Shown piece after piece: positions 27,132 through 36,920 of a stretch of 64,000 bases of DNA. The stretch's first letter is position 1. Each line of letters begins with the position of its first letter. Origin of the DNA: an uncultured Prevotellaceae bacterium (GTDB lineage: Bacteria > Bacteroidota > Bacteroidia > Bacteroidales > Bacteroidaceae); contig CAMJQA010000009.1 of assembly GCA_946407895.1 (NCBI GenBank), forward strand, positions 1 to 64,000, written 5' to 3'. The translations under genes were made by a program, and so were the position numbers. The notes under the pieces were generated by a model. The model was given only the letters and a program-made list of their open reading frames with translations. It ran no database searches and was not told the DNA's origin.

Positions 27132-29270
27132 TCAATAACGGTCCAGCAGGTCGTCGTCGGTAGCTCCTTGACCGTATGTGAAGGCCGTGAAAGCGTAGGC
27201 ACCTATGTAATCGCCTTTTTTCTTTTTTGTGACGAATGTGGCGGTGTCATCTTCCAGCAAGATCGTATGGAACTCCGTGGCGTTCTTTTCGGTACTTGTC
27301 ATTTGCCACATCGGCATAAAGCGGAGGCCTGCCTTTTCCAGGGTGCCGTACCACTTCTTGTAGCCTTCAGCAATATTTCCGAAGTTCGCTGAATTGCCGT
27401 CCCATGTGTATCCGAACTCCTTCAGCACCAGGATCCATTGCCCTACGCTCGGGATGAACCAACGGCTGAAGTTCGTATTGTTCTCGCGGAGTGCCGTCGT
27501 GAAGTTGTACGTGTTAAAGTGTCCTCCGATGTGACTGCCCGACGTGCACTTAGCATTTTCGTAGCATTCTGTTGCCTTCAGTCCGTTGCGGTAATGGTAG
27601 AAGTCATCGTAGTCCTCGCAGGCGTGGAAGCAGACGGCATCAGGCGCGAGTTCTGTGCTGAATGGCATGCCGTTCACGTGGTTTATGGAGATTGCCAGGC
27701 CATTATAGTGTGGCATGTCGGGATCCTGACGGTTGTTCTCCACGAATTTGTCACCCACATAGACCACCACGGCCACAGCTTCTGTCTTACCCTTTTTGAC
27801 CTGGTCTGCATCCTTGTAGAACTTGCCGTCCTTACCGACGAGATAGCCAATCAGGGGCTTGTCGCTGGTGGCCTCAGATATTTCCGGATCCCCATTCAGG
27901 TCGGTGGTCGGCACCACGTTGTCATAGTAGCGATAGACCGGCGTTACGCCTTTGATGGCCTGCTTCACGTCATACTTCTTGTCGCTGGCCAGCTCCTTGC
28001 CTGTGGCATGGCGGATGGCCCAGCGATACTTCTTCTCACCGTTGAAGTAGGCGCTGTAGTTCTCGGTCTTCTGGCCCATCTCGCGCACGTCGAACTTCAC
28101 CGTCTGCATGTTTGCTTCCCATTCGAAGTATTCGGCATGGTGCATGTTCAGTTCTTCGTCCGTCTTGCCGCTGGTATAGACGGCTTCCCACAGCTCGCAG
28201 TTCCACGAGGTGGTGAACCACCACGAGTAGCCCTTGTGCATCAGGCGGACACCGTTGGTTTGAAGGATATCTGCCAACGCACCGAGGTTCATGCCCAGGG
28301 TCTTCTCGGCAACTCCTGCCTCTTTCCAGCCCTTCTGCACGCCCTGCCAGAAGTACTGGTTGTGGTACTTCAGGTTGGCCCCCTTGAAGTCGGTGAAGAA
28401 GGGCACGCCGGTGTAGCCCCACAGCTTGCCGTCCGTGTGGTGGTTGAACACGTTGTCGAACCACGTCTGCGGATAGCAGATGGCATACAGCAGCTCCGCG
28501 AAGTTCTGCATGTTCTCCTTGTCGGTGCCCATGCTGGTGGGCAGCCAGTAGTCGGTGCCGTTGCTGCCGTGATAGTACTTGTAGTTCTTGTCGCTGACGG
28601 TATTCACGCACACCCAGTGGCTGTCCTCCTTGCCTTCGGGTCCGAAGGCGGGACGCACGCAGATCCAGTACTCGGTGACGGTGCCGCGCTGGTCGTTGTT
28701 CTTCTTTGCATCGTACTTGATTGTCACCTCGCGACTCACCACGTCGCCAAAGCGGTAGTAGGCCTTGCCGCTGAACTTGCCGTTGTCGCCTGCACCGCCC
28801 TCGCGGTAGATGATCTTCTGCAGGCCGGGCACAGCCTTGATATCGACATCCACGGTGGCCCACTCGGCAGCCGTGCCGCCCTTGGTATAGGTCATCGAGC
28901 CTATATCGGGGTCGCTCCACTTGTAGGAGGGCGTGTTCTCGTCGATGCCCGTGGCATCCACCAGGTTGGCGAAGCGCTGTGCAGCGGTCTTCATGTCGTT
29001 GGTGTTCACGATGCGGGTGGTGGGGTTTGTGGCATCGGCAATGCCGTAGGTGGCTTCGAAGGTCTTGCCCTCGTAGTCCTCGGTCACGTCATCCACGCTC
29101 ACTAACTGTCCCACTACGTTCCAGAACTTGGAGGCCTTCTGCTGGGCTTCCTGTTCCTTCTGTTCTTCACTCTTCGGTTCGTCGTCATCGTCCGAGCAGG
29201 AAGTGACGCTCACGCTCAAGCCGCACATCAGCGCGGCTGCGAGCAGATAATTAAATAGATTCTTGTACAT
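27132..29270 (-). CDS. Large lipoprotein (copy 3 of 8), short C-terminal type
   Basis: SVTSCSDDDDEPKSEEQKEQ; conserved N-terminal region; C-term RWFIPSVGQWILVLKEFGYTWDG related to 23971-26094. Confidence 0.87.
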   Translation of the reverse strand: MYKNLFNYLLAAALMCGLSVSVTSCSDDDDEPKSEEQKEQEAQQKASKFWNVVGQLVSVDDVTEDYEGKTFEATYGIADATNPTTRIVNTNDMKTAAQRFANLVDATGIDENTPSYKWSDPDIGSMTYTKGGTAAEWATVDVDIKAVPGLQKIIYREGGAGDNGKFSGKAYYRFGDVVSREVTIKYDAKKNNDQRGTVTEYWICVRPAFGPEGKEDSHWVCVNTVSDKNYKYYHGSNGTDYWLPTSMGTDKENMQNFAELLYAICYPQTWFDNVFNHHTDGKLWGYTGVPFFTDFKGANLKYHNQYFWQGVQKGWKEAGVAEKTLGMNLGALADILQTNGVRLMHKGYSWWFTTSWNCELWEAVYTSGKTDEELNMHHAEYFEWEANMQTVKFDVREMGQKTENYSAYFNGEKKYRWAIRHATGKELASDKKYDVKQAIKGVTPVYRYYDNVVPTTDLNGDPEISEATSDKPLIGYLVGKDGKFYKDADQVKKGKTEAVAVVVYVGDKFVENNRQDPDMPHYNGLAISINHVNGMPFSTELAPDAVCFHACEDYDDFYHYRNGLKATECYENAKCTSGSHIGGHFNTYNFTTALRENNTNFSRWFIPSVGQWILVLKEFGYTWDGNSANFGNIAEGYKKWYGTLEKAGLRFMPMWQMTSTEKNATEFHTILLEDDTATFVTKKKKGDYIGAYAFTAFTYGQGATDDDLLDRY

Positions 29271-29284
29271 TATAGGTTCTTTTC

Positions 29285-29346
29285 ATATATATTATACTAT
29301 TCGCCTCGGGTCTCCCCTCTCCCAGGATAGGGGCTGGAAGAGGGGC
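29285..29346. repeat. Second copy of ctcccagga(g/t)aggggc intergenic repeat
   Basis: tattcgcctcgggtctcccctctcccaggataggggctgg. Confidence 0.5.
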
Positions 29347-29355
29347 TGTTCCTTA

Positions 29356-31818
29356 TCAATCATCCCATCCGCTAAACCATGTGTAGATATTTGGTTCGTA
29401 CGGCTGTCCGTCCAGATAGCAGCCATTGTTGAGATAGTTGTACTTCTCCATGAGATAGTTGTGGAAGCTCTGCAAATAATTAATGTTTGCAGCCCTTCTT
29501 ATTGGTTCTTCCCAGAAAGCTTCAGGGTGGTAAATGATTGTGTACCTCTTGCCATTATATGTGCCTTGGAAGGTGGTGGAGTTGTCGTCAAGCTCCAGAT
29601 ATCTCACGGCCACGATGGGTTCGTGATAGGCCGACTTGTAGCCTCTCTCCTGGAAGAGTTTCCAGTCAAAGTCGTCGGTGTAGCGGTCTGAAGCCTTGAA
29701 GTCGCCTTCGCGCTGGCCTGTCTTTTGGTTTACACAGATGCTCCACTGGTCTGCCTTCACGGGCTTTGCCTCAGTGATGTAGTTGGAGGCGGTGAAGAGG
29801 TGGGTGGCATCCAGCATGTCTTTGGTGCTGTCGTTGTACTTCTTGAAGAAATGGCCATATCGATATTGCAGATAAGCTGGAAGTTTGGTGCGGACGTCAC
29901 CCACGTGCGAACCGTCATCCACGAAGCGGAAATAGGGCTGTGTGCCCGTCTTGCGGCCATCGGAGGGCTTATAGAAGATGCTGAGGGGTTGTATAGTGCC
30001 TCTTCCACTCACGCCATTGAGGGTAAGGGTGGTGTCGCGCAGCATTTCAAGGCTGTTGAGATCAAAATTAAAGTACTCTTTGAACTTATCCTTGATCTGA
30101 CCGTACGGCTGGGGGTTGCCCCAATCTCTGTACGCGGATGTGCATGCCATGTTGGTCAGCTGTGCCGATATGAGGACTGCCTTGCTCTCGGGCACGAGGT
30201 CGTCATTGGTAAGGAACTTTCCGGTCCTGCTGCCGATGTTCTCCGTCGCCGTAGTGAGGCCGTCCATGCTGATAAAGTAGGCTTTTCGCTCGGCGCTTTT
30301 GGCTATTTCCGGATCGTCAAGCCAGCTTTCGACGCACATCCATCGTGTGCCGTTATCGTCCTGAATGAAGACACCCGGGTAGAAGAAACCATGTACGGGC
30401 GGAGTGGCGACATCCGTTGCTTCTGTACGTTCGGGAGCCTGGGTCAGGTCGGTGGTCTTCACCACGTCTCTGTAGTAACGATATACCTCCGTTACGCCTT
30501 CGATGGGCTTCTTCACATCGAACTTCTTGTTGCTGGCCAGTTCCTTGCCTGTGGCGTGGCGGATGACCCAGCGTTTATGCTGGTCGTAGAAGTAGTCGTT
30601 GTAGTTGGTAAGCTTGTTGCCCATCGTGCGCACGTCGAAATTCACACTCTGCATGTTCTGCTCCCACGTCTTGTACTCGGCATGGTGCATGTTCAGCTCT
30701 TCGTCCTTCGTGCCGTTGGTATAGATGGCCTCCCACAGTTCGCAGTTCCACGAGGTGGTGAACCACCACGAGTAGCCGTTATAGAGCAGGCGCACACCAC
30801 TATGGGTGAGTAATTGGTCAAGCGACCACATGCTGGGAATGTTCAGCGCAGTTTTTGGTATGCCGGCGTCTATCCATCCTTGCCGTACTTTCTTCCAGAA
30901 GTACTGGTTGTGCAGGTACAGGTTGGCCTTCTTGAAGTCGGCGAAGAAGGGCACGCCGCTGAAGCCCCACAGCTTGCCGTCCGTGTGCTTTTCATTGACG
31001 TTGTCATACCATTTCTGCGGGCGGCAGATGGCATAGAGCATCTCGGCGAAGTTCTGCATGTTCTCCTTGTCGGTCTTCAGGGCGGTGGGCAGCCAGTAGT
31101 GGAAGTCGTTGCTGCCGTGATAGTACTTGTAGTTCTTGTCGCTGACGGTGTTCACGCACACCCAGTGGCTGTCCTCCTTGCCCTCGGGACCGAAGGCGGG
31201 ACGCACGCAGATCCAGTACTCGGTGATGGTGCCGCGGTCGTCGTTGTTCTTCTTCTCGTCGTACTTGACCTTCACCTCGCGGCTCACCACGTCTCCGAAG
31301 CGGTAGTATGCCTTGCCCTCGAACTTGCCGTTGTCGCCCTCGCCGCCTGCACGGTAGATAATCTTCTGCAGGCCGGGCACAGCCTTGATATCGACATCCA
31401 CGGTGGCCCACTCGGCAGCCGTGCCGCCCTTGGTATAGGTCATCGAGCCTATATCGGGGTCGCTCCACTTGTAGGAGGGCGTGTTCTCGTCGATGCCCGT
31501 GGCATCCACCAGGTTGGCGAAGCGCTGTGCAGCGGTCTTCATGTCGTTGGTGTTCACGATGCGGGTGGTGGGGTTTGTAGCATCGGCAATGCCGTAGGTG
31601 GCTTCGAAGGTCTTGTCCTCGTAGTCCTCGGTCACGTCATCCACGCTGACCAGTTGTCCCACCACGCTCCAGAACTTGGAGGCCTTCTGCTGGACTTCCT
31701 GTTCCGTCGGTTCTTCTTTCTTCGGTTCGACGTCATCGTCCTTGCAGGAGGTGACGGTGATGCTCAGGCCGCATACCATTGCAGCCATCAGCATCCAGTT
31801 AAATAATCTCTTGTTCAT
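29356..31818 (-). CDS. Large lipoprotein (copy 4 of 8), long C-terminal type
   Basis: Start MNKRLFNWMLMAAMVCGLSITVTSCKDDDVEP at 31818; conserved N-terminal region. Confidence 0.87.
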   Translation of the reverse strand: MNKRLFNWMLMAAMVCGLSITVTSCKDDDVEPKKEEPTEQEVQQKASKFWSVVGQLVSVDDVTEDYEDKTFEATYGIADATNPTTRIVNTNDMKTAAQRFANLVDATGIDENTPSYKWSDPDIGSMTYTKGGTAAEWATVDVDIKAVPGLQKIIYRAGGEGDNGKFEGKAYYRFGDVVSREVKVKYDEKKNNDDRGTITEYWICVRPAFGPEGKEDSHWVCVNTVSDKNYKYYHGSNDFHYWLPTALKTDKENMQNFAEMLYAICRPQKWYDNVNEKHTDGKLWGFSGVPFFADFKKANLYLHNQYFWKKVRQGWIDAGIPKTALNIPSMWSLDQLLTHSGVRLLYNGYSWWFTTSWNCELWEAIYTNGTKDEELNMHHAEYKTWEQNMQSVNFDVRTMGNKLTNYNDYFYDQHKRWVIRHATGKELASNKKFDVKKPIEGVTEVYRYYRDVVKTTDLTQAPERTEATDVATPPVHGFFYPGVFIQDDNGTRWMCVESWLDDPEIAKSAERKAYFISMDGLTTATENIGSRTGKFLTNDDLVPESKAVLISAQLTNMACTSAYRDWGNPQPYGQIKDKFKEYFNFDLNSLEMLRDTTLTLNGVSGRGTIQPLSIFYKPSDGRKTGTQPYFRFVDDGSHVGDVRTKLPAYLQYRYGHFFKKYNDSTKDMLDATHLFTASNYITEAKPVKADQWSICVNQKTGQREGDFKASDRYTDDFDWKLFQERGYKSAYHEPIVAVRYLELDDNSTTFQGTYNGKRYTIIYHPEAFWEEPIRRAANINYLQSFHNYLMEKYNYLNNGCYLDGQPYEPNIYTWFSGWDD

Positions 31819-31865
31819 ATTACATTTATTCATTTTATTTACCAATTCATTTATATTGTGGAATG

Positions 31866-34265
31866 TTAAGGCAGGTTTTTCATTCCAAATTCATATAATG
31901 TATCATCCAAATATATGTTATTATTGATGTAAGTCGTGTAAGTATTACAGAGGCCCATCAGTTCCGTAATGGGATCCTCATCGGTGAACTGGTCCGACAC
32001 CTCTTTCATGAGTCTGACAGGCGTTATGAGGGTGTTGTCCTCAAATGTCTGGGCAGCTCGGCCCTCATCCCTGGCGCGCTTCACCGCAAAGGCATAGATA
32101 GGCTCGCGGTACATGTTTGCCGGTGCGTTGCCGGCCATGGCTGTGAGCCCCGGCTTGTAGATAAATCGCGTGAGCGGGGTGATGGGTTCCGGCTGTGTGC
32201 GCGGCCCAATGTTGGTATAGACCTTCTGATGGGTACTCAGGTTGTACCATGAGTTACGCACCCACGGGTCTTCGTTGTACTGGTTGATGATGTTCTGGTC
32301 TGCAAGGTCGCTAAGCAGCATCTTTCGCTCGGGTGTCTTCGAATAGCGCGTCCAGAAATACCACTTAAATTCACGTCCTCTACTAGCTTGGTCGTGGGTG
32401 TAGTCGCCCACCGACCTGATGATATGCAACTGTCCGTTCTCGCGATAGAAGGTGTTCATAAAGTCGTTAATCTCTTGTGACGGTTCACTATCTCCCCGGT
32501 GCGTCACCGTACTGTCGCGTGCGGCATACATCTCAAAGAGATCTATTCCTGCATAGACCTTTATGTTCGTTTCTATCTTGCCCCAGGTAGCGGCTAACGG
32601 ATTGCTGATTATACTGTTGTGATACAATATGCCCAAATCGTACATCACCTGCAAGGCCATATTCTTCGTGGAAGGTATGTTCTCGAGGTTGGAGCCAACG
32701 GCCTTTTCGTCAAAGGATATGAAGTAGGCGTAGTTATCCAAATAATCATAATACGACTTGTAGCCGGAGGGCTGCACGCAGAACCACTTGTTGCCCTGCG
32801 GATCGGTCACGACATCGCCCATGTTGTAGTAGCCACGATTTTGGAAAGTCATGCCTTTAGTATCCGCCGTGATTTCAGGTTCGGATTTCATGTTATTCTC
32901 TGGGTTCATGTCGCGATAGTAGCGATAGACTTCGGTCACACCATCGATGGGCAGCTTCACGTCGTACTTCTTGTTGCTGGCCAGTTCCTTGCCCGTGGCG
33001 TGGCGGATGACCCAGCGAATATTGTCGTCCTGGAAGAAGTCTTTGTAGTTCTCGAGTTTCTTGCCCATCTCGCGCACGTCGAAATGACGTTCCTTCATGT
33101 TCTGCTCCGGATTGTTGTACTCGGCATGGTGCATGTTCAGTTCCTCATCCTTCGTGCCGCTGGTGTAGACGGCCTCCCACAGTTCGCAGTTCCATGAGGT
33201 GGTGAACCACCACGAGTAGCCGTTGTGGAGCAGGCGCACGCCGTCGAACTGTCTGTTTACGATTCTGCTCAGTGCTTCGATGTTGTCCAGGTTCAGGGCC
33301 TTCTCGGCTATCTTGAACTTATCCCATCCTGTCGATACGTTCTGCCAGAAGTACTGGTTGTGGTACTTCAGGTTGGCCCCCTTGAAGTCGGTGAAGAAGG
33401 GCACTCCGTCGAAGCCCCACAGTTTGCCGTCCGTGTGGTGGTTGAAGACGTTGTCGAACCACGTCTGCGGATTGCAGATGGCATAGAGCATCTCGGCAAA
33501 GTTCTGCATGTTCTCTTTGTCGGTCTTCAGGGCGGTGGGCAGCCAGTATCTGTAGCCGTTGCTAGCTTTGTAGTACTTATAATTCTTGTCGCTGACGGTA
33601 TTCACGCACACCCAGTGGCTGTCCTCCTTGCCCTCGGGACCGAAGGCGGGACGCACGCAGATCCAGTACTCGGTGATAGTCTTGCGCGGGTCGTCGTTCT
33701 TATCCATGTGGTACTTGATCTCCACCTGGCGGCTCACCACGTCGCCAAAGCGGTAGTAGGCCTTGCCCTCGAACTTGCCGTTGTCGCCTGCGCCGCCCTC
33801 GCGGTAGATGATGCGCTGCAGACCGGGCACAGCCTTGATGTTCACATCGACGGTGGCCCAGTTAGTGGCATCGCCGCCCTTGGTATAGGTCATCGAGCCT
33901 ATATCGGGGTCGCTCCAGGTGTAGGAGGGGGTGTTCTCGTCGATGCCCTTGGCATCCACCAGGTTGGCGAAGCGCTGTGCGGCAGTCTTCATGTCGTTGG
34001 TGTTCACGATGCGCGTGGTGGCATTCGTGGCGTCGGGCATGCCGATGGTAGGCTCGAAGGTCTTGTCCTCGTACTCATCGGTGACGTCATCGACGCTGAC
34101 TAACTGTCCCACCACGCTCCAGAACTTGGAGGCCTTCTGCTGGGCTTCCTGTTCCGTCGGTTCTTCTTTATTCGGTTCGACGTTATCGTCCTTGCAGGAG
34201 GTGACGCTCATGCTCAGGCCGCACACCAGGACGACTGCCACCAGGTACTTAAAACTCTTTTTCAT
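31866..34265 (-). CDS. Large lipoprotein (copy 5 of 8), long C-terminal type
   Basis: SVTSCKDDNVEP; conserved N-terminal region; C-term RGYYNMGDVVTDPQGNKWFCVQPSGY paralogous to 34324-36693. Confidence 0.87.
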   Translation of the reverse strand: MKKSFKYLVAVVLVCGLSMSVTSCKDDNVEPNKEEPTEQEAQQKASKFWSVVGQLVSVDDVTDEYEDKTFEPTIGMPDATNATTRIVNTNDMKTAAQRFANLVDAKGIDENTPSYTWSDPDIGSMTYTKGGDATNWATVDVNIKAVPGLQRIIYREGGAGDNGKFEGKAYYRFGDVVSRQVEIKYHMDKNDDPRKTITEYWICVRPAFGPEGKEDSHWVCVNTVSDKNYKYYKASNGYRYWLPTALKTDKENMQNFAEMLYAICNPQTWFDNVFNHHTDGKLWGFDGVPFFTDFKGANLKYHNQYFWQNVSTGWDKFKIAEKALNLDNIEALSRIVNRQFDGVRLLHNGYSWWFTTSWNCELWEAVYTSGTKDEELNMHHAEYNNPEQNMKERHFDVREMGKKLENYKDFFQDDNIRWVIRHATGKELASNKKYDVKLPIDGVTEVYRYYRDMNPENNMKSEPEITADTKGMTFQNRGYYNMGDVVTDPQGNKWFCVQPSGYKSYYDYLDNYAYFISFDEKAVGSNLENIPSTKNMALQVMYDLGILYHNSIISNPLAATWGKIETNIKVYAGIDLFEMYAARDSTVTHRGDSEPSQEINDFMNTFYRENGQLHIIRSVGDYTHDQASRGREFKWYFWTRYSKTPERKMLLSDLADQNIINQYNEDPWVRNSWYNLSTHQKVYTNIGPRTQPEPITPLTRFIYKPGLTAMAGNAPANMYREPIYAFAVKRARDEGRAAQTFEDNTLITPVRLMKEVSDQFTDEDPITELMGLCNTYTTYINNNIYLDDTLYEFGMKNLP

Positions 34266-34323
34266 TGTTTATGTGTTTATCTATTTTCTTTTACGCGCAC
34301 ACTACCTTATTCTACATTCAGGG

Positions 34324-36693
34324 TTAATTGTCCATGCCAAAATGGTAAAACTCATTGTTGAGATAGATAGTTTTGTCTATATAAGAAGTATACGTACCAC
34401 CTATGTTGGACGCCTCTGAGTTCACTATGTCTTCACCGAAGGATGTTTCACTCACGTCCTTCATGAGTCCGACGGGGGTGATCTTCGTGCCGTCATTGAA
34501 TGCCGTGGCCAGGGTGCCCGTGTCCGTTAAGCGCTTCACTGCGAATGCGTAGAGTGGCTCACGGTACATGTTTGCGGGGGCGGTGCCGTTCGAGGCTGAA
34601 TACCCCTGCTTGTAGATGAAGCGTGTAAGGGGCGTGAGGGGTTCCGGCTGTGTGCGCGGGCCTATATTCGTATATACTTTTTGCTTCGTGCTTTCTATGT
34701 ACCATGTGTTGTGTACCCACGGGTCTTCGTTGTACTGGTTGATGATGTCCTGGTTGGCCAGGTCGCTAAGCAGCATCGTACGCGCCGGCGTTTTCGAATA
34801 GTTTGTCCAGAAGTAATAGCCCCATTCACGTCCTCCATCCGGCTGGTCGTGGGTGTAGTCACCAATGAGCCTAAGAACCTTCAACTGGTCATTTTCGCGA
34901 TAGAGGGCACTCAGGAAGTCATCTATCTCCTGATCTGGCTCTTTATAAGCCTTGTGATGAACCGTACTGTCACGTTGGGCAACCAGGTCATGAACGTCAA
35001 TCCCGGCAAAGTCTTTGATGTTCGAACGAATAAGATTCCACGATCCCCCTTTGCCGCCTGTTGTGTTGTGACACAATATGTCCAGGTCGAATAGCATCTG
35101 AATGGCCAGGTTCTTGGAAGACGGGATGTGCTCAAGATTCTTGCCAACAGCTCCCTCATCGAAGCTGACGAAGTAGGCGTCGTTATTCATGAAATCATAG
35201 TCCACCCCGTAGCCGGAAGGCTGAATACAGAACCATCTGTTGCCCTGCTCGTCTTTCACCACATCACCATAGTTGAAGTATCCGCGCTCTGTGTAGCAGA
35301 AATCGGTAGTCTCTGGCTGTCCTCCCAAGTCTGTCATCGGCACCACGTGGTGATAGTAGCGGTACTCTTCCTTCACGCCTTGGATGGGCAGCTTCACGTC
35401 GAACTTCTTGTTGTCGGACAGCTCCTTGCCTGTGGCGTGGCGTATGGCCCAACGGATCTTGCCGTCCCGGAAGAAGCCGTCGTAGTCGTAGGTCGCCTTG
35501 CCCATCTCGCGCACGTCGAACGGATGGTCCTTCATGCTCTGCTCCCATTTGTTGTACTCGGCATAGTGCATGTTCAGTTCCTCATCCTCTTTGCCGCTGG
35601 CATAGAGGGCTTCCCACAGCTCGCAGTTCCACGAGGTGGTAAACCACCACGAGTAGCCGTTGTAGAGCAGGCGCACACCGTTGTTGACCACACTCCTCAG
35701 CGCGTCGAGGTTGTCCAGGTTCAGGGCATTCTTGGCGACGTCTGTGTTCTTCCATCCCTTCTGCACGCCCTTCCAGAAGTTCTCGTTGTGCAGATCCAGG
35801 TTGGCCCTCTTGAAGTCGGTGAAGATGGGCACGCCGGTGAAGCCCCACAGCTTGCCGTCCGTATGCTTGTTTTTGGCATTTGTGTACCAGGTCTGCGGAT
35901 TGCAGATGGCATAGAGCAGCTCGGCAAAGTTCTGCATGTTCTCCTTGTCGGTCTTCAGGGCCGCGGGCAGCCAATAATAGAGGTCTTGGCTGCTCTTGTA
36001 GAACTTGTAGTTCTTGTCGCTGACGGTGTTCACGCACACCCAGTGGCTGTCCTCCTTGCCCTCGGGACCGAAGGCGGGACGCACGCAGATCCAGTACTCG
36101 GTGATGGTGCCGCGGTCGTCGTTGTTCTTCTTCTCGTCATACTTGATTGTCACCTGGCGGCTCACCACGTCACCGAAGCGGTAGTAGGCCTTGCCCTCAA
36201 ACTTGCCGTTGTCGCCTGCGCCGCCCTCGCGGTAGATGATGCGTTGCAGGCCAGGCACGGCCTTGATGTTCACATCAACGGTGGCCCAGTTAGTGGCATC
36301 GCCACCCTTGGTATAGGTCATCGAGCCTATCTCGGGGTCGCTCCAGGTGTAGGAGGCCGTGTTCTCGTTGATGCCCTTGGCATCCACCAGGTTGGCGAAG
36401 CGCTGTGCAGCGGTCTTCATGTCGTTGGTGTTCACGATGCGCGTGGTGGCATTCGTGGGGTCGGCAATGCCGTAGGTGGCTTCGAAGGTCTTGCCCTCGT
36501 AGTCCTCCGTGGCGTCATCCACGCTCACTAACTGTCCCACCACGCTCCAGAACTTGGAGGCCTTCTGCTGGGCTTCCTGTTCCTTCTCTTCTTCACTCTG
36601 TGGTTCGTTATCGTCCGAGCAGGAAGTGACGGTGATGCCCAGGCTCAGTACCATTGCGGTCGCCAGCATCCAGTTAAATACATTCTTTTTCAT
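34324..36693 (-). CDS. Large lipoprotein (copy 6 of 8), long C-terminal type
   Basis: TVTSCSDDNEPQSEEEKEQ; conserved N-terminal region; C-term RGYFNYGDVVKDEQGNRWFCIQPSGY. Confidence 0.87.
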   Translation of the reverse strand: MKKNVFNWMLATAMVLSLGITVTSCSDDNEPQSEEEKEQEAQQKASKFWSVVGQLVSVDDATEDYEGKTFEATYGIADPTNATTRIVNTNDMKTAAQRFANLVDAKGINENTASYTWSDPEIGSMTYTKGGDATNWATVDVNIKAVPGLQRIIYREGGAGDNGKFEGKAYYRFGDVVSRQVTIKYDEKKNNDDRGTITEYWICVRPAFGPEGKEDSHWVCVNTVSDKNYKFYKSSQDLYYWLPAALKTDKENMQNFAELLYAICNPQTWYTNAKNKHTDGKLWGFTGVPIFTDFKRANLDLHNENFWKGVQKGWKNTDVAKNALNLDNLDALRSVVNNGVRLLYNGYSWWFTTSWNCELWEALYASGKEDEELNMHYAEYNKWEQSMKDHPFDVREMGKATYDYDGFFRDGKIRWAIRHATGKELSDNKKFDVKLPIQGVKEEYRYYHHVVPMTDLGGQPETTDFCYTERGYFNYGDVVKDEQGNRWFCIQPSGYGVDYDFMNNDAYFVSFDEGAVGKNLEHIPSSKNLAIQMLFDLDILCHNTTGGKGGSWNLIRSNIKDFAGIDVHDLVAQRDSTVHHKAYKEPDQEIDDFLSALYRENDQLKVLRLIGDYTHDQPDGGREWGYYFWTNYSKTPARTMLLSDLANQDIINQYNEDPWVHNTWYIESTKQKVYTNIGPRTQPEPLTPLTRFIYKQGYSASNGTAPANMYREPLYAFAVKRLTDTGTLATAFNDGTKITPVGLMKDVSETSFGEDIVNSEASNIGGTYTSYIDKTIYLNNEFYHFGMDN

Positions 36694-36762
36694 TCTTATC
36701 TATCTTATCTATTCTATTTATCTATCTTTCTCTATTCTCTTTCTCTTCTTCGCTCGTCTTGA

Positions 36763-36920
36763 ACCTTTTGCGCTCGGCTCTGCCGCTTGCTACCGAAGGG
36801 ACGCAAGAAGGGACGCAAGTAATCGGACGGCCTTTGGCCTACGCTTCGCTTGTCGAAGAACCTTTGAACTTTTGCGCTCGGCTCTGCCGCTTGGCTCGTC
36901 CAAGAACTTTGAACCTTTTA
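36763..36920. repeat. Intergenic dispersed-repeat cluster
   Basis: cttttgcgctcggctctgccgcttg occurs twice (~36766 and ~36869), plus gggacgcaag direct repeats. Confidence 0.6.
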
